A DNA stretch of 64,000 nt from Globodera rostochiensis (taxonomy: Eukaryota > Nematoda > Chromadorea > Rhabditida > Heteroderidae): NCBI GenBank assembly GCA_018350325.1, contig JAEVLN010000033.1, positions 372,001 through 436,000 on the forward strand, read 5' to 3'. Under the pieces are notes generated by a model. The model ran no database searches. It had not been told where the DNA came from and worked only from the letters and a program-made list of their open reading frames with translations. The stretch's first letter is position 1. The number at the start of each line of letters is the position of its first letter. Shown piece by piece: positions 22,841 to 35,764 of this stretch. Position numbers and translations under genes: made by a program.

Positions 22841-23938
22841 TTTTAATTGCGCTTCGGAGTTAAAAGGAATTCTTTTTTTTTAAACGAATTCCTTAAATTG
22901 GAAAAATTATTTTCATTAACTTCAATGGAATCCTAAAATTTGCAGAAACATCGCCAATAAATGTTTTTCAATTTGATGCACTGATGAAAGTGGATTGGAG
23001 TGAGTGAATCCATCCAAGAAAAAAAAGCAAAATTCTTCAACAAAATATGTGTATTTTTTTGATTTAAAAAAAACGTTGAAGCCAATGTAAAAATGATTCA
23101 TCAAACATAAATTTGAATGGAATGAATTTCGTGCAAATAAATCAATATTACATAAAAAGGGATTTTAATACACAATTACTATTAATATAAAAATATTTAC
23201 GTATGTTGAATATGTTTGAAAAAAGGTATAATAAACAATAAAGTTTCAAAGGCTTTCGTTTATTTGAACTTTTGTCTGAACACATTGAGTTGCATGAAAA
23301 TTAATAATGTGACCTTTTCATTGAGTCGTATAATTAGTAGGAGTTTAGAACCCGGACTTAAGGTTCGCGAACTTTTTATTTTAAATATTTTGAGCATGCA
23401 ATATAAAATTTTAAACGCACCGGAACTTTTTGGGGCAAAAAATAAATAAATTATATAAAATTTCAATATTCGAAAATTCTCCTCACGGGCTGCACAGGAG
23501 GGGAGGGGGGGGCACGTGAAGAAACTTCATCCAATACCCGGATTTAACCTTCAAAATAATTAAAAAACCCCCATTAGCTAAAGCCTTTGACCGCAAAATA
23601 TCAAAAAATAGAATCAATGGATTCCTTCCGTCCGTCCCCATCAATCATCGTTTTGTTTCCTTTTGAGCACTTATGGTGAAGCCGCCGTTGCCGAACCTTA
23701 TCTTCCGATTCGCACCATTCGGTTACCGTTCAATTGAAATGTTGGCACCGTTCCAGTTCTTTTTTTTTGCCCATTTGGGCGAAGAACACCCCCCCCCCCT
23801 TAATTGTACTAAATTAAATTCCAAAATGGAAAAAAATATTTATTTAAAGAAAAAAGCGATTCAAAAGCCAAAATATCTAGAATAGAAAGGCTGATAAGAT
23901 CAAAAATAAAAGGTTAACCCGAAATATATAAAACTTAC

Positions 23939-24150
23939 AAAAGCGGGAAGAGCACACAAATCATCCGACCAATTCCGGTGAATGCCAACGACATATTGAT
24001 GCCAGCGACCCCATAATTAACAGTATGCAAATTTGGGTGCCCAATTTGTATTCAATGAAATTGATGCCAGAAATGGAGAGGAACAGCTGCACAAATTGCA
24101 CACTTTGATGGAGCAACGCGAAAAAGGATGTCGAGTCCGTATAATTTCGG
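23939..24150 (-). pseudogene. Serpentine (SRSX-like) chemoreceptor fragment with frameshift
   Basis: On the minus strand one frame reads FFALLHQSVQFVQLFLSISG and INFIEYKLGTQICILLIMG. After a GGGG run at 24009-24012 the adjacent frame continues VAGINMSLAFTGIGRMICVL and FPLL to a GTAAGT donor. The combined string looks like helices 2-3 of a nematode rhodopsin-type chemoreceptor, with GRMICVLFP in place of the usual DRxxxVLFP. The one-base shift indicates a pseudogene or a sequence error. No further exons were found. Confidence 0.5.
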
Positions 24151-24933
24151 AATTAACAATAAATTTAAAAAAAAAGTATTTTTAATGAAAAACTTAAATC
24201 CAACGATTATATATTTTCTCTGAAATGAGATGATATGCTTCCGATCATTTGTCGCCCAACTGATTTTGAAGAGAACAACTTTGAACTTTTTTTCTTAGCC
24301 AACAATAACAAAGTTGGTGATTTAAACTCAGATTCAATAAATTATTTTTAATTGAAGCTATACAATTCACTTTTTTAAAAACGGAAAACTTAGCGAGTCG
24401 AGAAAAAACTGGGTCTTAGTTTCTTGCAAAATCCGGTGCATTTTTGGTGGATTCAGGCAGGATGGCTTTAGGCCGGTAACCAAAAATATATATTATTACG
24501 TCACTTTTTTTATAATCAGTTAAAGTCAAATAATTTTGAAAATTTTTTTCTTACATATCAATTTTGAAAGGTTGTTAAATAAATGTAAAATTTGTGTCCT
24601 TATATTTGTTCACTATTGACATTTAGGGCATTTATAATACAGTCACTATTCTGTCAGAGTCAGTCAAATCACCTTTGATCTTTTGAAAAGGCATTTTTGT
24701 TAAACAAATTGCCTTTTTGCCGCGTTGTCATGCGCTCGGGGGGCCTATTCAGTCAAATCAAATGCTACCACCTCCGCAAAGGCCCCGTAAGGCATTTGTT
24801 TCCATTATGAAAGCCACAAAAATCGCTCAAAGAGTTTGTCATGTTAAAAAGTTACGCTTAAAAATTTATAAAAATTCACAAAGCAATATTTGGTGTTCTA
24901 AAATTGAGTTTTATCACCAATTAAGCTTTCACA

Positions 24934-27900
24934 ATGTTTTTGCTTCATCTTATACTGTTTGGCGCCATCATTGTTTTCAATCAAAATGCCAATGCCGTCA
25001 GCTTTGGGCCAGCCGCCCAATTGCAGTGTGTGTTTGGACGAAGCAGCAGCACAACACCAACAAAAATGTCGTTGCAACAATGGCATAATCAGAGCTGTGC
25101 CGCGGGACTTCATTGTGTGGCGTTTACATGTGTCGTCGGTAAGGGAACAATGGAAAGGCACGACGGGCACTTTGCCAGAACGCCGGACAGTTTGAAAAAA
25201 GCCGGGTTTTTAGTAGGGTTGTTCAACGAATGGCATTCGATTTTTGTTAATTTTATATATAAAATATTATGGTTCTTCCAATTTCGGAGGATTGCCGGAA
25301 TTTAATTTTAATGCTTTAAAACTAGAATCAATATTTTTAAATTTGTGGCACCATTTTTTAAATTGAAAAATATTTTCAAAAAACTGTTTTTTTTTTAAAT
25401 ATCATGAACTTTTTTCCCGATCGTGCCGACGGACTTCCTCCACGAGTTGCGTCTTTTGAACTCGGCATGGGCTGCATGCAGTTGAACTTTTGTGATCGTG
25501 ACGTTCACACGGAGTGCAAGCGCACCGGCGCACGCGTACAAATGTGCAAGGCGTGCAACGATGAGCATATGTGTAACGCGAAAGAAGTCAAGAACGTGCA
25601 ATTCGCTTCACAACTTGCGATAGTGCGCGCTATGTCGCAAGCTGGTACAAAAACTGAGCGTCACGGCATGCCTCAAGAACACAAACTCCTGCAGCAGGCT
25701 CCGAGAGCAGCAGACCACAATCGCCTGCAGCATGCCTTGCGTGCTTCGCAGCAAGCTTTGCGTGCATCAGAACACAATCGCCTGCAACAGCCTGCTGCAG
25801 TTAAAATAAAAACCAAAGGCTTGACCCAACCTGCGGCAAAAAAAGAAATACTGCAAAAATGCCTTCTGGGAAGTGAAGGAAACGTGCAAAATGTCACATG
25901 CCTCCAAGGCGAACTGTGCACGAGCGTTTTATGCAATATAGGTAGGCATGTACGAGACGAGTGAAAAAATTCAAAACAGGAAATAAATTGAAAAAAAATA
26001 AAATTATTGTCTTGAATACTGGGAGACTAATTTCTTATTTTTGAGAAAATCCATTTTTGCAAAAATATTAGATGGCGAAACGGCAGAGGTGAAGACTTGC
26101 GCTATGCCGCAGTTTTGCGCACAAACGGACTCTGAAAGGATTTGTCATGGGATCAATCGCGGGAAGTTGCTCAACTGTTCGCAGTGCGACAAAGACGATT
26201 GTAACGCTAAGAGTTCGTTCGCATTGTTACCAACCAATAAATTGCCGAAGGGCATGTCCGCAAAAATAAAAATTTCTTCCGGCATTAAACAGACAACCAA
26301 AATGCCAAAAGAAGCGCAAATACACGACAACAACACAGGGATGTTTTTTCAGGCAAGTCATTTTAACTTTATTTAAACATAATTCAACTTCACCCCGGTC
26401 CCCGATTGCTTATTCCCCGTCGGGGCCCCCGACATTCCATCCCCCGCATGTCGGGTGCATAATTCAACAACATTCAGTTAGTACAACAACATCAATGTGT
26501 GGTCGGTAATCAAGGCATTTGGGAGCGGAAGTTTTGTCCCACTCAATGTGCCACTATCGTTTGTGGTATGAATGATTAGAAATATTTAAATAATATTTTA
26601 TTTTTAGAAATTGTTTTATTTTTAACAATTTTTTAGAGTCGAAATTTTTTTGTTTTTCGCAAATCAACAAATTTTGCAGGCGATCGGTTCAAAGAAAAGA
26701 AGAACAAAGTGATCAAAATGTGTGCATTGTCACAAGATCTTTGTGTAGAGCAGGCATCTAAAATGTGCAACGCTTTGTTTGATCATGGCGAGAGTAAAGT
26801 GATCAGATGCGCATTCTGCGACGGTCATCTTTGCAATGCGAAGGAAGCGGAAGTGCCGAAGAAGTTGGAAGAGGAAGAAAAGGATGAAAAGAAGGGAAAA
26901 GAGAAAGAGAAGGAGGACAATGCAAAGAAAGGGAAAGTGCCGAAGAAGTTGGAAGAGGATGAAAAGAAGGAAAAAGAGAAAGAAGAGGAGGAGGACAATG
27001 AGAAGGAAGCGGAAGTGCCGAAGAAGTTAGAAGAGGATAAAAAAAAGGAAAAAGAGAAAGAAGAGGAGAAGAAAAAGAATGATAAGAAGAAAGAGGTGAG
27101 TTGGGCGGGCGGACGGGCGGGCACCTGGCCATGTAATTGGGGGGGGGGGGAAATTATGTACTTCCGACACTAAAAAATGCTCGCAAAAAGTTAGGCATCC
27201 CAAAAGCTCGGAAACCGGGGAACTCGGAAATTGGATTTTTTTTGGCACAATCCCCCGATTGAATTACATTCCCTGCTGGAGGAATTGATTGGCGCTGGAC
27301 GCCGTTGTGTGCTAGGGTATGGGAACCGAATGCGCAGTGTCATATGCCCCATGGATAGTAAATGCGGTGTGATTGCTTGTGATGTCGGTATGACGGATTT
27401 TTTGGAAAATCTAATAAACGTTATTGTTCAAATAAATTTATTAAAAGATATGTTATTATAATATTAAAAAATAAATAAGTAGTAACTAACTAATAAGAAA
27501 AATTTAAATTATGATTGCTTCCTGACATTTTGAAATTTTTTCCAAAATTTCGAATCCGTTATTTGGACAGTTTCCGTATATTGAAAATGGGAATGGCACA
27601 TCAAAAAAAAATCAGCCCCAATTGACGGGAAGCAATCCTGATTGAATTTATTTTGCTTATAAAATGAAGTTTAAAGAATTGGATTAAAATTTTTCAACAA
27701 AAAAAGATGCCGTCGTGGAGACTTTGCGCATTTGTGCGCCGCGCACTGCTTCCGAAGCGTTTTACGAGCGTATTTGCGAGGATTATGATGAAAACGCAAA
27801 GCTGGCGGGTTATAAGTCGTGTGAGGGCGATTTGTGCAATGGAAAAGGCCTTCTTCAGGTAGGAATTGATTGCAATTTGTAACGCCATCATCGAAAATTT

Positions 27901-29066
27901 GAATTCAAATTTTCGCGGCATTTAAATATTAAACAGGAATTTAAAAAATTCAAAATGTAAATTAGAAACAAAAAGACTCGAGATTATGAAATAAATCCTA
28001 TTCCATTGAGTTAGAATAGAGAAATGAATTTGTGCATTCTCGTCGTGAAATTTTGAAACCCAAAACTTTGGCGCAATTTTACGCTAGGCGGTGCCTGGTG
28101 ATGAGACGACCGCCGTCAAATGCATGGTGGGCACGAACAGCGAGCTGTACAACCACACGTGTGCTGCGGGCTGTGCCACAATCACTTGCCGTGTAGGGGG
28201 TTAGTCTACAAAAACTCAAAATATTTTAATTTTTAAACTAAAAAACACAATTAAAAATATTTTAACTAATTTTGTTGTGAATATATTCAACAAATTTGAT
28301 TTGTAGCTGAAGCAAATTCTGCAGAAATTGTGGAGGTGAAAACTTGCGGATTTCCGGATGTGTGCAACGTGGCACAAAATATGTTGTGCAAAAGTTTCAA
28401 AGATGGACAGTTTGTCGATTGCAAACACTGCTTAGGCCATTACTGCAATGGCGGTTTGCCAGGCAAGGCAACAAAAACCAATTGTTTTAAATTAATAAAG
28501 ATAAAGCCTATTAAACTTTTAAATTTAGGTTTTATTAAGTGGCTTAAAAAACAAAACAAAAAATCGGATAATTGCAGGACAGTTTTTTAAATTTTTCCAT
28601 TACATTTTGACAGAAGCAGAGACTGAAAAGGCGGCAGATAAAGAGCTGATTTGTCTGGTCGGAATTGGCGAAAAATGGTCCAATCGAAGCTGTGTGGTCG
28701 GCAATGGTGCCAAAGTGCAAAAATGTGCCACACTTGTATGCAATTTGGGAGGTACGAAAGCCAAACTCCAAAATCAATAAATATGAAAGCAGAACATTTT
28801 CAGGCAAGAAGGAATTGGTGATCAAAACATGCGCACCGGCTGACCCAAACAACGAGTACTGGAAGAAGGGTGGCACGGCATCGAAAGAGTGTGCCAAGTT
28901 CAACGGCACTTTGGTCACCGGACGGGGCGGCAACACGTGCGAAGGGTCGATGTGCAACAGGGCGACGACTACCGCTGTTGTACAGCTTCAACAGCTCTTG
29001 TTCATCTCATGCTGTTCCATTCTATCCGGTAATTGCTGGATGAAAGTATTCCCGATTTGGCATTAA
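24934..29066 (+). CDS. Large secreted/surface protein with six tandem Ly6-like cysteine modules
   Basis: Eleven exons keep one frame: 24934-25138, 25447-25941, 26072-26352, 26478-26565, 26680-27095, 27282-27387, 27707-27858, 28088-28199, 28307-28462, 28614-28751, 28804-29066 (803 residues). MFLLHLILFGAIIVF is a signal peptide. Each module has a first half like CMVGTNSELYNHTCAAGC...TC, then a phase-1 intron, then a second half like VEVKTCGFPDVC ... CKHCLGHYCN. Linkers differ: His/Ala/Leu/Gln repeats after module 1, and three Lys/Glu repeats (EVPKKLEED...) after module 3. The end LQQLLFISCCSILSG is hydrophobic, so GPI anchoring is plausible; splicing at 29030 would give another hydrophobic end. 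Introns after 26352 (CAG/GCAAGT) and 28462 use GC donors. Acceptors at 25447 and 27282 (GAG) are weak. Ly6 proteins are usually ligand-binding surface proteins; the role here is unknown. Confidence 0.75.
26389..26457 (+). mobile_element. 69-bp GC-rich insertion in intron with 11-bp direct repeats
   Basis: CATAATTCAAC occurs immediately on both sides (26378-26388 and 26458-26468). The insert is made of CCCCGG/CCCCGA/GTCGGGG words and its ends share CACCC in inverted orientation. It looks like a very short non-autonomous DNA element within an intron of the Ly6 gene. Confidence 0.55.
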
Positions 29067-30775
29067 ATGCCGATTTTATTTAAACTGATAATTGGAGTCT
29101 GGAATTGAAAAAACAAAAATTAAAATTATTATTCATTTTAGCTTTGATTACGCTTAAAAGCATTCATTAATCATGGCAGTGAATAACAACGGAATAATTG
29201 TTGGTCCAGATGTATAATCTTAATGCAACGATAATATTTTTTGCAAATAAATTTTTCATAATTTTGTAAATTGTACATTAATTGATTCTACAGTAAAACA
29301 AATAAAAAAAATTATTGTTTGATTTCTTTTAACAAATAATTTAAACTTGTTGCATTTGGTAAAAAAATGGTAAAAATTAATTTTTAAAGATAGCGTCACC
29401 GTCAATATTTGGTGGGGGTCTTCTTACTTGGTCCATTTTGTTGAAATTTGAGTCCCATCTCCATAATTGGCTAAAACTTAAAGCCGAAAAGTATTCAGCA
29501 AATAAAAAATCTATTAAAAGATAAAATTAAAATGAAACTTTAATTGTACAGAGTTTTTCTAACACACTACGAAAATGAGATTTTGGGAGGAATTTTTGAT
29601 TAATTTAATATATCAAAAAACTGATTTTTTTGCAAACTTAGCATGTTAATTTTTTGTTGAGAGCTAAATGGGATAAATCACGTGCTTTTTCAAAGGCCAA
29701 TGAGAATTTAAGCCGAAATCTTTACCAACAAAAAATGAGCTTCTTTTAGTATTAATTTGCAACAAATTAATAATGCTCGACTTATTTTTAAGTAATTATC
29801 ATCAATGATCAATAGTCAATCTTCTTTCTCATTGTCGGCATCAGAGTTACATTCTTGGAGATAAGCACGCTTTTAAATTTAAGTACGAGGGTCCGTTTCC
29901 AAGTACTGTACTTGGCATCCAAGTACCAATGGGAACCCTGGTTTAACAACTATGTACCTATTTTTACACCTAAACGACCTATTCTGCACTTCCTTATTTT
30001 GTTTTCTAGGGATAAAGGTGAGAGAGAACGGCAAACGAGAGGAAGTTAGAGAAAGAAAGGAAATTTGCATAATTCCCTCGCACTCTCTATTTATTGGCAC
30101 ACATCTCGCCGCTGTGCATAACAGCAACATCAATCACAAAATAATCAATATCTTCGTTTTGTCCTCACTCTCTACCAAAAATCATTTCCATCTTTCGCTT
30201 CTCTGTCTCCGTTAATTTCTGAGGATAAAATTTCCCCGCAATCCGGAAAAAGAATTCTTCTCCAAAAACTGACAATGTATCAAACAAAAAAGCTCTTTTC
30301 TTATATGCTTTAAACCCCACATACGAATAAAATTTATTTTCAAAGTTGATCGATAAAAAGGTGTTCCTGGGGGTACATCCGGGTCCGGCATTCTTTTATT
30401 TTTTTAAAAAATGTGGGGCCTAAACCATATCGGTAAGAGCCAACAAAGATTGGCTTTGTGCGTGTGATTCGAGCTAAAAAAATTTTTGGCTGGCGGCGTT
30501 CCCTCCAATTTTAGCTGATTGATCAAAATTTTAGTCAAATTGTTACTTCAAAATCCGTGCCAATTGGTATAAATATGATTAGTGACAGTGTACTTTTTGG
30601 AGCCAAACCCTTGGGCATTTATGTTTTATAATTTGTTTTCTTCTTTTTCGTGTTGATGTAAGAAAATTTTTCCTGGCAACCTTGTTACATATGTAGAATC
30701 CGAATCAAATGTTATTAAAATCATTAAATTTTAAATTTTTTCATTAAAGCGATACGAAATTATTCAATTGTTGTT
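29067..30775. other. Intergenic region
   Basis: No gene supported. It contains the left copy of a segmental duplication (29225-29850) and a patch of CCAAGTAC words near 29885-29945 that resembles a decayed mini-element. A purine-rich stretch at 30015-30065 recalls the tract at 6.7 kb. Confidence 0.45.
29225..29850 (+). repeat. Segmental direct repeat, left copy
   Basis: Blocks such as TTGTTTGATTTCTTTTAACA, TTTTTCAAAGGCCAATGAGA, AATAATGCTCGACTTA and GGCATCAGAGTT recur in the same order at 34525-35580. The right copy is longer because of inserted sequence. Confidence 0.85.
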
Positions 30776-30934
30776 ATGGCGAATGTGCAAATACAACGAC
30801 GTCGGCGTTTACCGTTGGAATTGCAGTGTGAGGTGTGGCCACCATACCCAATCCAAAAATTGATGAAAACAAATCGACCAAAAATTGATGAAAACAAATC
30901 GAAATTCTTTTTCACAAAATTTCTTAATTTTTAA
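30776..30934 (+). pseudogene. F-box-like N-terminal fragment
   Basis: ATG frame of 52 codons beginning MANVQIQRRRRLPLELQCEV, whose LPLELQCEV resembles the first helix of nematode F-box domains. The sequence then degenerates and includes a 22-bp tandem duplication (AAAATTGATGAAAACAAATCG type). The rest of the F-box and any substrate-binding domain are missing. Confidence 0.3.
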
Positions 30935-31145
30935 TGGTTTTTTTGTTGTAATATTGTAAGCTTTCAGGTAATTTCCGCGTTGCCCTTTCAACATGGCCGC
31001 CGAATGCTTTTCCTGTGCAATCCAATCGCCACAAATTGTATTGTGCTCGTCCGAAAACAGAAAGGACACTTTGAGGTCCAAATTTTTAGAAAAAAATATT
31101 CCACAGTATTTTGTCCAAAAGGGTCCCCCTCCCTATGGTTTTGCA

Positions 31146-31217
31146 TAGTTGGCCGGGATCGGGATTCCAAACCGGGATAATCCCGCCCGATCCCGACCGG
31201 GACCCCGGCAAACTCTA
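31146..31217 (+). mobile_element. 72-bp hAT-like micro-element
   Basis: Exact 8-bp target duplication GTTTTGCA at 31138-31145 and 31218-31225. Ends are TAGTTGGCCGGG and the complement of TAGAGTTTGCCGGGG. The interior is overlapping GGGATCGGG/CCCGATCCCG words. It lies 35 bp upstream of the first recognised SPRY exon. Confidence 0.75.
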
Positions 31218-31252
31218 GTTTTGCATAATCGACCCCCCCCCCCCCGTTACAG

Positions 31253-32029
31253 AAATGCCAACATTTCCTTTCCATTGAAACAGAATCGATGGGATTCCAC
31301 GGCATGTCACAACAACCTCGCGCTCTCTGAGCCCGATCGATTGACTGTCCAATATAATGGAGAGACTAATTGGCGTACATTATTTTCTGTTAAATTGATT
31401 TGGTTGTTTATGTAAAGACTCAGACATTTTCAGAGTGGAGCTCTGTGATCGCTGAAAAGCCAATGTCGAACAATCCTTGCTTTGAAATGAAAATCTTAGA
31501 CCAAACAGAGTAATTTATAAATATTATATTTTGCTCTGCTAAAAAAGAACATTTAGCCGTGTTTATATTGGACTTGCGCCCAAACAAATTCCATTGATCG
31601 ACCTGATTGGATATCGCAAAAGCTCTTACGCATGCTCAAGCCGGGGCAATTTTTTGGGTCACGAGGTCAACGGATGTTCACACTACATTGGACGTCCTTT
31701 CATCAGAGGAAAGCCTCCGTTTGACGTCGGCGACGTCGTCGGCTGCGGTGTCAACTTGGAAAATGGCCAAATTATTTACACAAAAAATGGACAGCGTTTT
31801 GGTGAGAAAGAATAACATTTTAGGGCAATTCATTTTTAAAAAAGTGGTTGCTTAAAAGGGGGGGGTGCGACTTTAATAAATATTTGTTTTTGCAGACACT
31901 GACGGGTTGCTTGTCGATTCTGCCGGCGATTTGTTTCCAAGCGTTACGTTGTTCCAATCTGGCACCAAAATTGAAGCCAACTTTGGCCCCAATTTCCAAT
32001 TCACATTTCCGATGGCATTTAGAAACTGA
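31253..32029 (+). CDS. SPRY-domain protein, SPRYSEC/RanBPM-like (5' end not found)
   Basis: Four exons join in phase: 31253-31374, 31434-31509, 31557-31801, 31896-32029 (TGA). They encode almost the whole SPRY domain: [101 protein letters not shown], then [20 protein letters not shown]. Cyst nematodes carry large families of such proteins; secreted ones (SPRYSEC) act in host plant cells, others are housekeeping-like. No start codon or signal peptide could be identified upstream, where poly-C and a 72-bp mobile element lie in the presumed intron, so this may be a 5'-truncated copy or may have a distant first exon. Two residues precede the TGA after FPMAF. The first exon's acceptor follows a run of 13 C. 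Confidence 0.85.
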
Positions 32030-35000
32030 GAAACGAGAGGATTTATGGTTTTGTTATCGAAGATTACGGTCGTTTTAGAACATTTATTTTTTCCTTTGTC
32101 GATTAAAGCATATCAATTCATTTTGTTTTTCGAATTTGCTCAATATTTTTTGGGCTTTTTCTGTAAAAATCAATTTATTTAATGTAAACAATTAAATTAA
32201 TTATTTTTTATCAATAATCTATATATAGGCATTTTCAATGCAGTGTTCTATTATGCCGCAACAAGTAACCGTGGAATTTTTTGTTTCACAATTATTATCG
32301 GTTTAATTAGTAACGCTAACAAATAAATCCCAGTTTAATAACGTTTTGAAGTGTCCTTAGGTTTTAAACGGACTTTAATATGTAATGCACTTTTGCCAAT
32401 ATAAAAATTAATATAATTTCTATTAAAATGTTGCAAATTTTTAAGCTTTTTGAAAACTTTGCAACTTACCCCCACGGTTCGCAGAATTTAAGAAGTTTTT
32501 TAATATATATTTTTTGGTTTATTCAAAGGGTGTCGAACAGCGATCCTTCCTACTTCAATATTTATAATTATTTCATGTTTTTTATTTTTGTGATTTATGT
32601 CAGCTACTGAAGGGAATTTAAAAACAAAGATTCATTTTAAGTCACCGCGTGGGTCAGACCAAATGATGTGTGATTCCAGTGATGATAATATTACAAAACA
32701 ATTCTTAATATGAGCTTTTACTAAGCGAGTTGTATCGTAAACAATTCATTTAATAAAAAATACTCAATTCTTTTATACCATTTCTTAATATTATGTTTAT
32801 TTATTAAAAATAAATTTAATGCTGTTTGGTTTATATCAATGTCTTAATTAACAATTAAAAGTTTTAATCATTTATGCATATAATTTACCTAATAAATTTA
32901 TTTTAGAATTTAGTACGACTATGTTTGCTTTTTAAATATATTATTTATGTTTTCTTATTCGGCACTCATTTCGACGCATTTTATAATATGCCTACCCTAA
33001 ATTTCATAATATTTTTTTATTAATTAATGTTAGTCACTTATATTTTTTTAGTTAATTGGTATAAAAAAATTTTTATGCATATATATACCAACATATGATT
33101 TATTAGGGAATATTTCTATCTAATGAAATATTTAACAAATTAATTATTCTCGACTTTTTAAGTGCCATGCTCAACAAGTCAGTACCATTTGATATATTAA
33201 ATAAAACGATTAAATGAATAAGGCTGCAAAAGCAAAATCCTAGAAAATTTTGAACATAAAATTAAAATTTTCACAAAAAAGTCTATTTTTCATGTATTTG
33301 CTTTAAAAAATAATTTATATGTAAATAGAGTAAAATTTTTACATAAGCTTCCTCTGCGAAGATTTGAAAATTATTTAAGATTTGAATTATTTTTGTGCTA
33401 ATTTTTGCAGTCGCTAAATATTCAAGTTATCATTAATCTTGCACCGAGGTTTTGCTCTTTTTGCAATGCGCTGACCAGCGATAAACTTTTAAATATTATT
33501 TTTTGTATTTGTCCAATCACGAACTATGCATGTATTCCAGCCTCATAGACGTGTTTACCGACTTTGGGGGCTAAAATTATGAAAAATTTTTGCCGAAATT
33601 TAATCATTTTATTTTTCATAGCATGATTATTTTAATAAAATTATGTAACCTGAATAAATTAATTAGGAAACTGATGGGTGCATAAAAGCAATTTTGTTGT
33701 TTATATTATTTATTATTGTATATCATGTATGATAAATATTATTTCATAGAATAACAAATTATCACCCTTTAGATTTTATAGCTTTTTTATTTTGCTCTTG
33801 CGACAAAGCATGCTGTAAGATCGTTACTATTTAAAGTTTTTTTAATCATTTACAACAAGACTATTGTAACCTTAATTTTTAAATAAAATAATAATCACTA
33901 AAACTTTAATAGATTTTTTAAACGAAATATAATTTTAATTTTTATGTCGCATGTAAAATCTTTGGACCATCGATAATAGAATATTATTTGTTTAAATAGC
34001 GGATTTTTTTTTATCACATATTATTTCTTGCCGATAAAGAAAAACAATTATTAATGATTTTATTTATGCTTTTTAAAATACGTATGTTTAATTTTATGAA
34101 TTTTATAATTAAAAGTTTTTAAAATTATTATATAGTTCTTGTAATTTATGTTTTATTAAAAGAAGGCTATTTTTTAACTTGATTTTGTTGGTATTTTATT
34201 TAAATGTAATAATTTTGTAGTTATGACTAAAATATATGTCTCGCCTCATGCATTGCAATCTATGTGCATTCATTATAAAATAATTTTTAAAATTTTAAAC
34301 ATAATTCAATTTGATGTTAAAATTAAAAATGGTTTCTTGGTGCTATATTTTATTAATCGCCAAAAGAATTGCCAAGATAACAAAAATGCCCGTTATAAAT
34401 AATAGTTTTTTTATTTGTTGTTTAAAATATTATTTACCTTTACTTTTTATTGCAATTATAATTCATTCATTTTTTTATAAAAATTGTTCTGATATTGCTT
34501 CTGCGATGTCGCAACTGCCGCCAGCTAATTTTTCATAATTTTGTAAATAATACATCAATTAATAATTCACAGTAAAATAAATAAAAAATTGTTTGATTTC
34601 TTTTAACAAATAATTTAAATTTTATATTTTAATCATTACTTTATTAACATTTAAAGAGTAACAATAGCCTTTAAAAACTTAGTTTTGTTTATTTGATTTT
34701 GTTAAGTTAAAAAGGTTATAGCCTTTCAAATTTTGCTGACAGCAATGAAGTGTGGGCACAGAAGTGATGTGCATTACCGCCGGCGGTGCCGATAGGCGCC
34801 ACCAAAAGAAAAATGAAAATTTTAACAAATTTAGTTAGAAAAATGTATTCAAATTGCGAAATAAAATAGCAACTCTAATGATCATTTTCTATTGAAATTT
34901 GAATATACACAATGTCAAATCGTTAGTTTGAATGGCTATTTTCAAGTACATTTTTGAAAATAAGTACACTTTATTTTTAAATACTTAAGGTCTGTTTTCA

Positions 35001-35764
35001 AGCACTGTACTAGCCATTCAAATACGTATGCGAATCCTGTTTTATGTTCTAATGAACTCTCATCAAAAACATCCTCTGAGAAACGAAGGAAATACTGAGA
35101 AACTTAAAATTAAATTTGTTCATTTGCTTAATACTTTTACCTATACCAAATTAAGTTATTTATAAGTGACAATGTGATACTTTTTACAAATTGTCAAAGA
35201 ATAGTGGCAATTTTTGCCAAACAATATGCCTTCAGGCAGTCATAAACAAACAGCTGCTGTATAATTGAATGAAAACGGCGAGCTTTTTTTCTAGCACAAT
35301 AAGGGTTTTGAATTATTTAATATATCAAAAAAAAGCTGATTTTTGCAAACTTAAGCCATGTCAATTTTTTATCGTTGAGAGCCAAATGGGTATATCAATC
35401 ATGTGCTTTTTCAAAGGCCAATGAGAATTTAAGGCGAAATCTTTACCAACAAAAATGAGCTTTTTTATAGTATATATATTTGCAACAAATTAATAATGCT
35501 CGACTTAATTACCATCAATGATCATTAGTCAATTCTTCTTTCACATTGTTCAGAACATTCGGCATCAGAGTTGAACATTCGAGAACTTTTGGTCATTTCT
35601 CTTTTTTATGGCTAAAAAGCAATAAATTGAATTATTGCGAACATTTTGAGGTAATGAAATTGAAGCTCGTCCAAATCCTTCTCTTTTATCACAAGTTACT
35701 CATTTATTAAAAATTATTATGTGAGTTTTTGAGTAATTAATTTACCATATTATCAATATTTAAA
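32030..35764. other. AT-rich intergenic region
   Basis: No gene supported over 3.7 kb. The right half contains the second copy of the 29-kb segmental repeat. The open frame at 34311-34538 is hydrophobic by AT bias only. A GCCGGCGGTGCCGATAGGCG patch at 34778-34797 recurs inverted near 49440 and 57315. Confidence 0.45.
34525..35580 (+). repeat. Segmental direct repeat, right copy
   Basis: Diverged copy of 29225-29850 (same block order). Between the shared blocks it has extra sequence including an AAGTACACTT/AAGCACTGTAC word patch corresponding to the CCAAGTAC patch next to the left copy. Confidence 0.85.

Noticed and set aside
26803..27132. Minus-strand frames rich in Ser/Phe/Pro opposite the Lys/Glu linker
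   Set aside because: Antisense shadows of the GAAGAG-rich linker of the Ly6-like gene.
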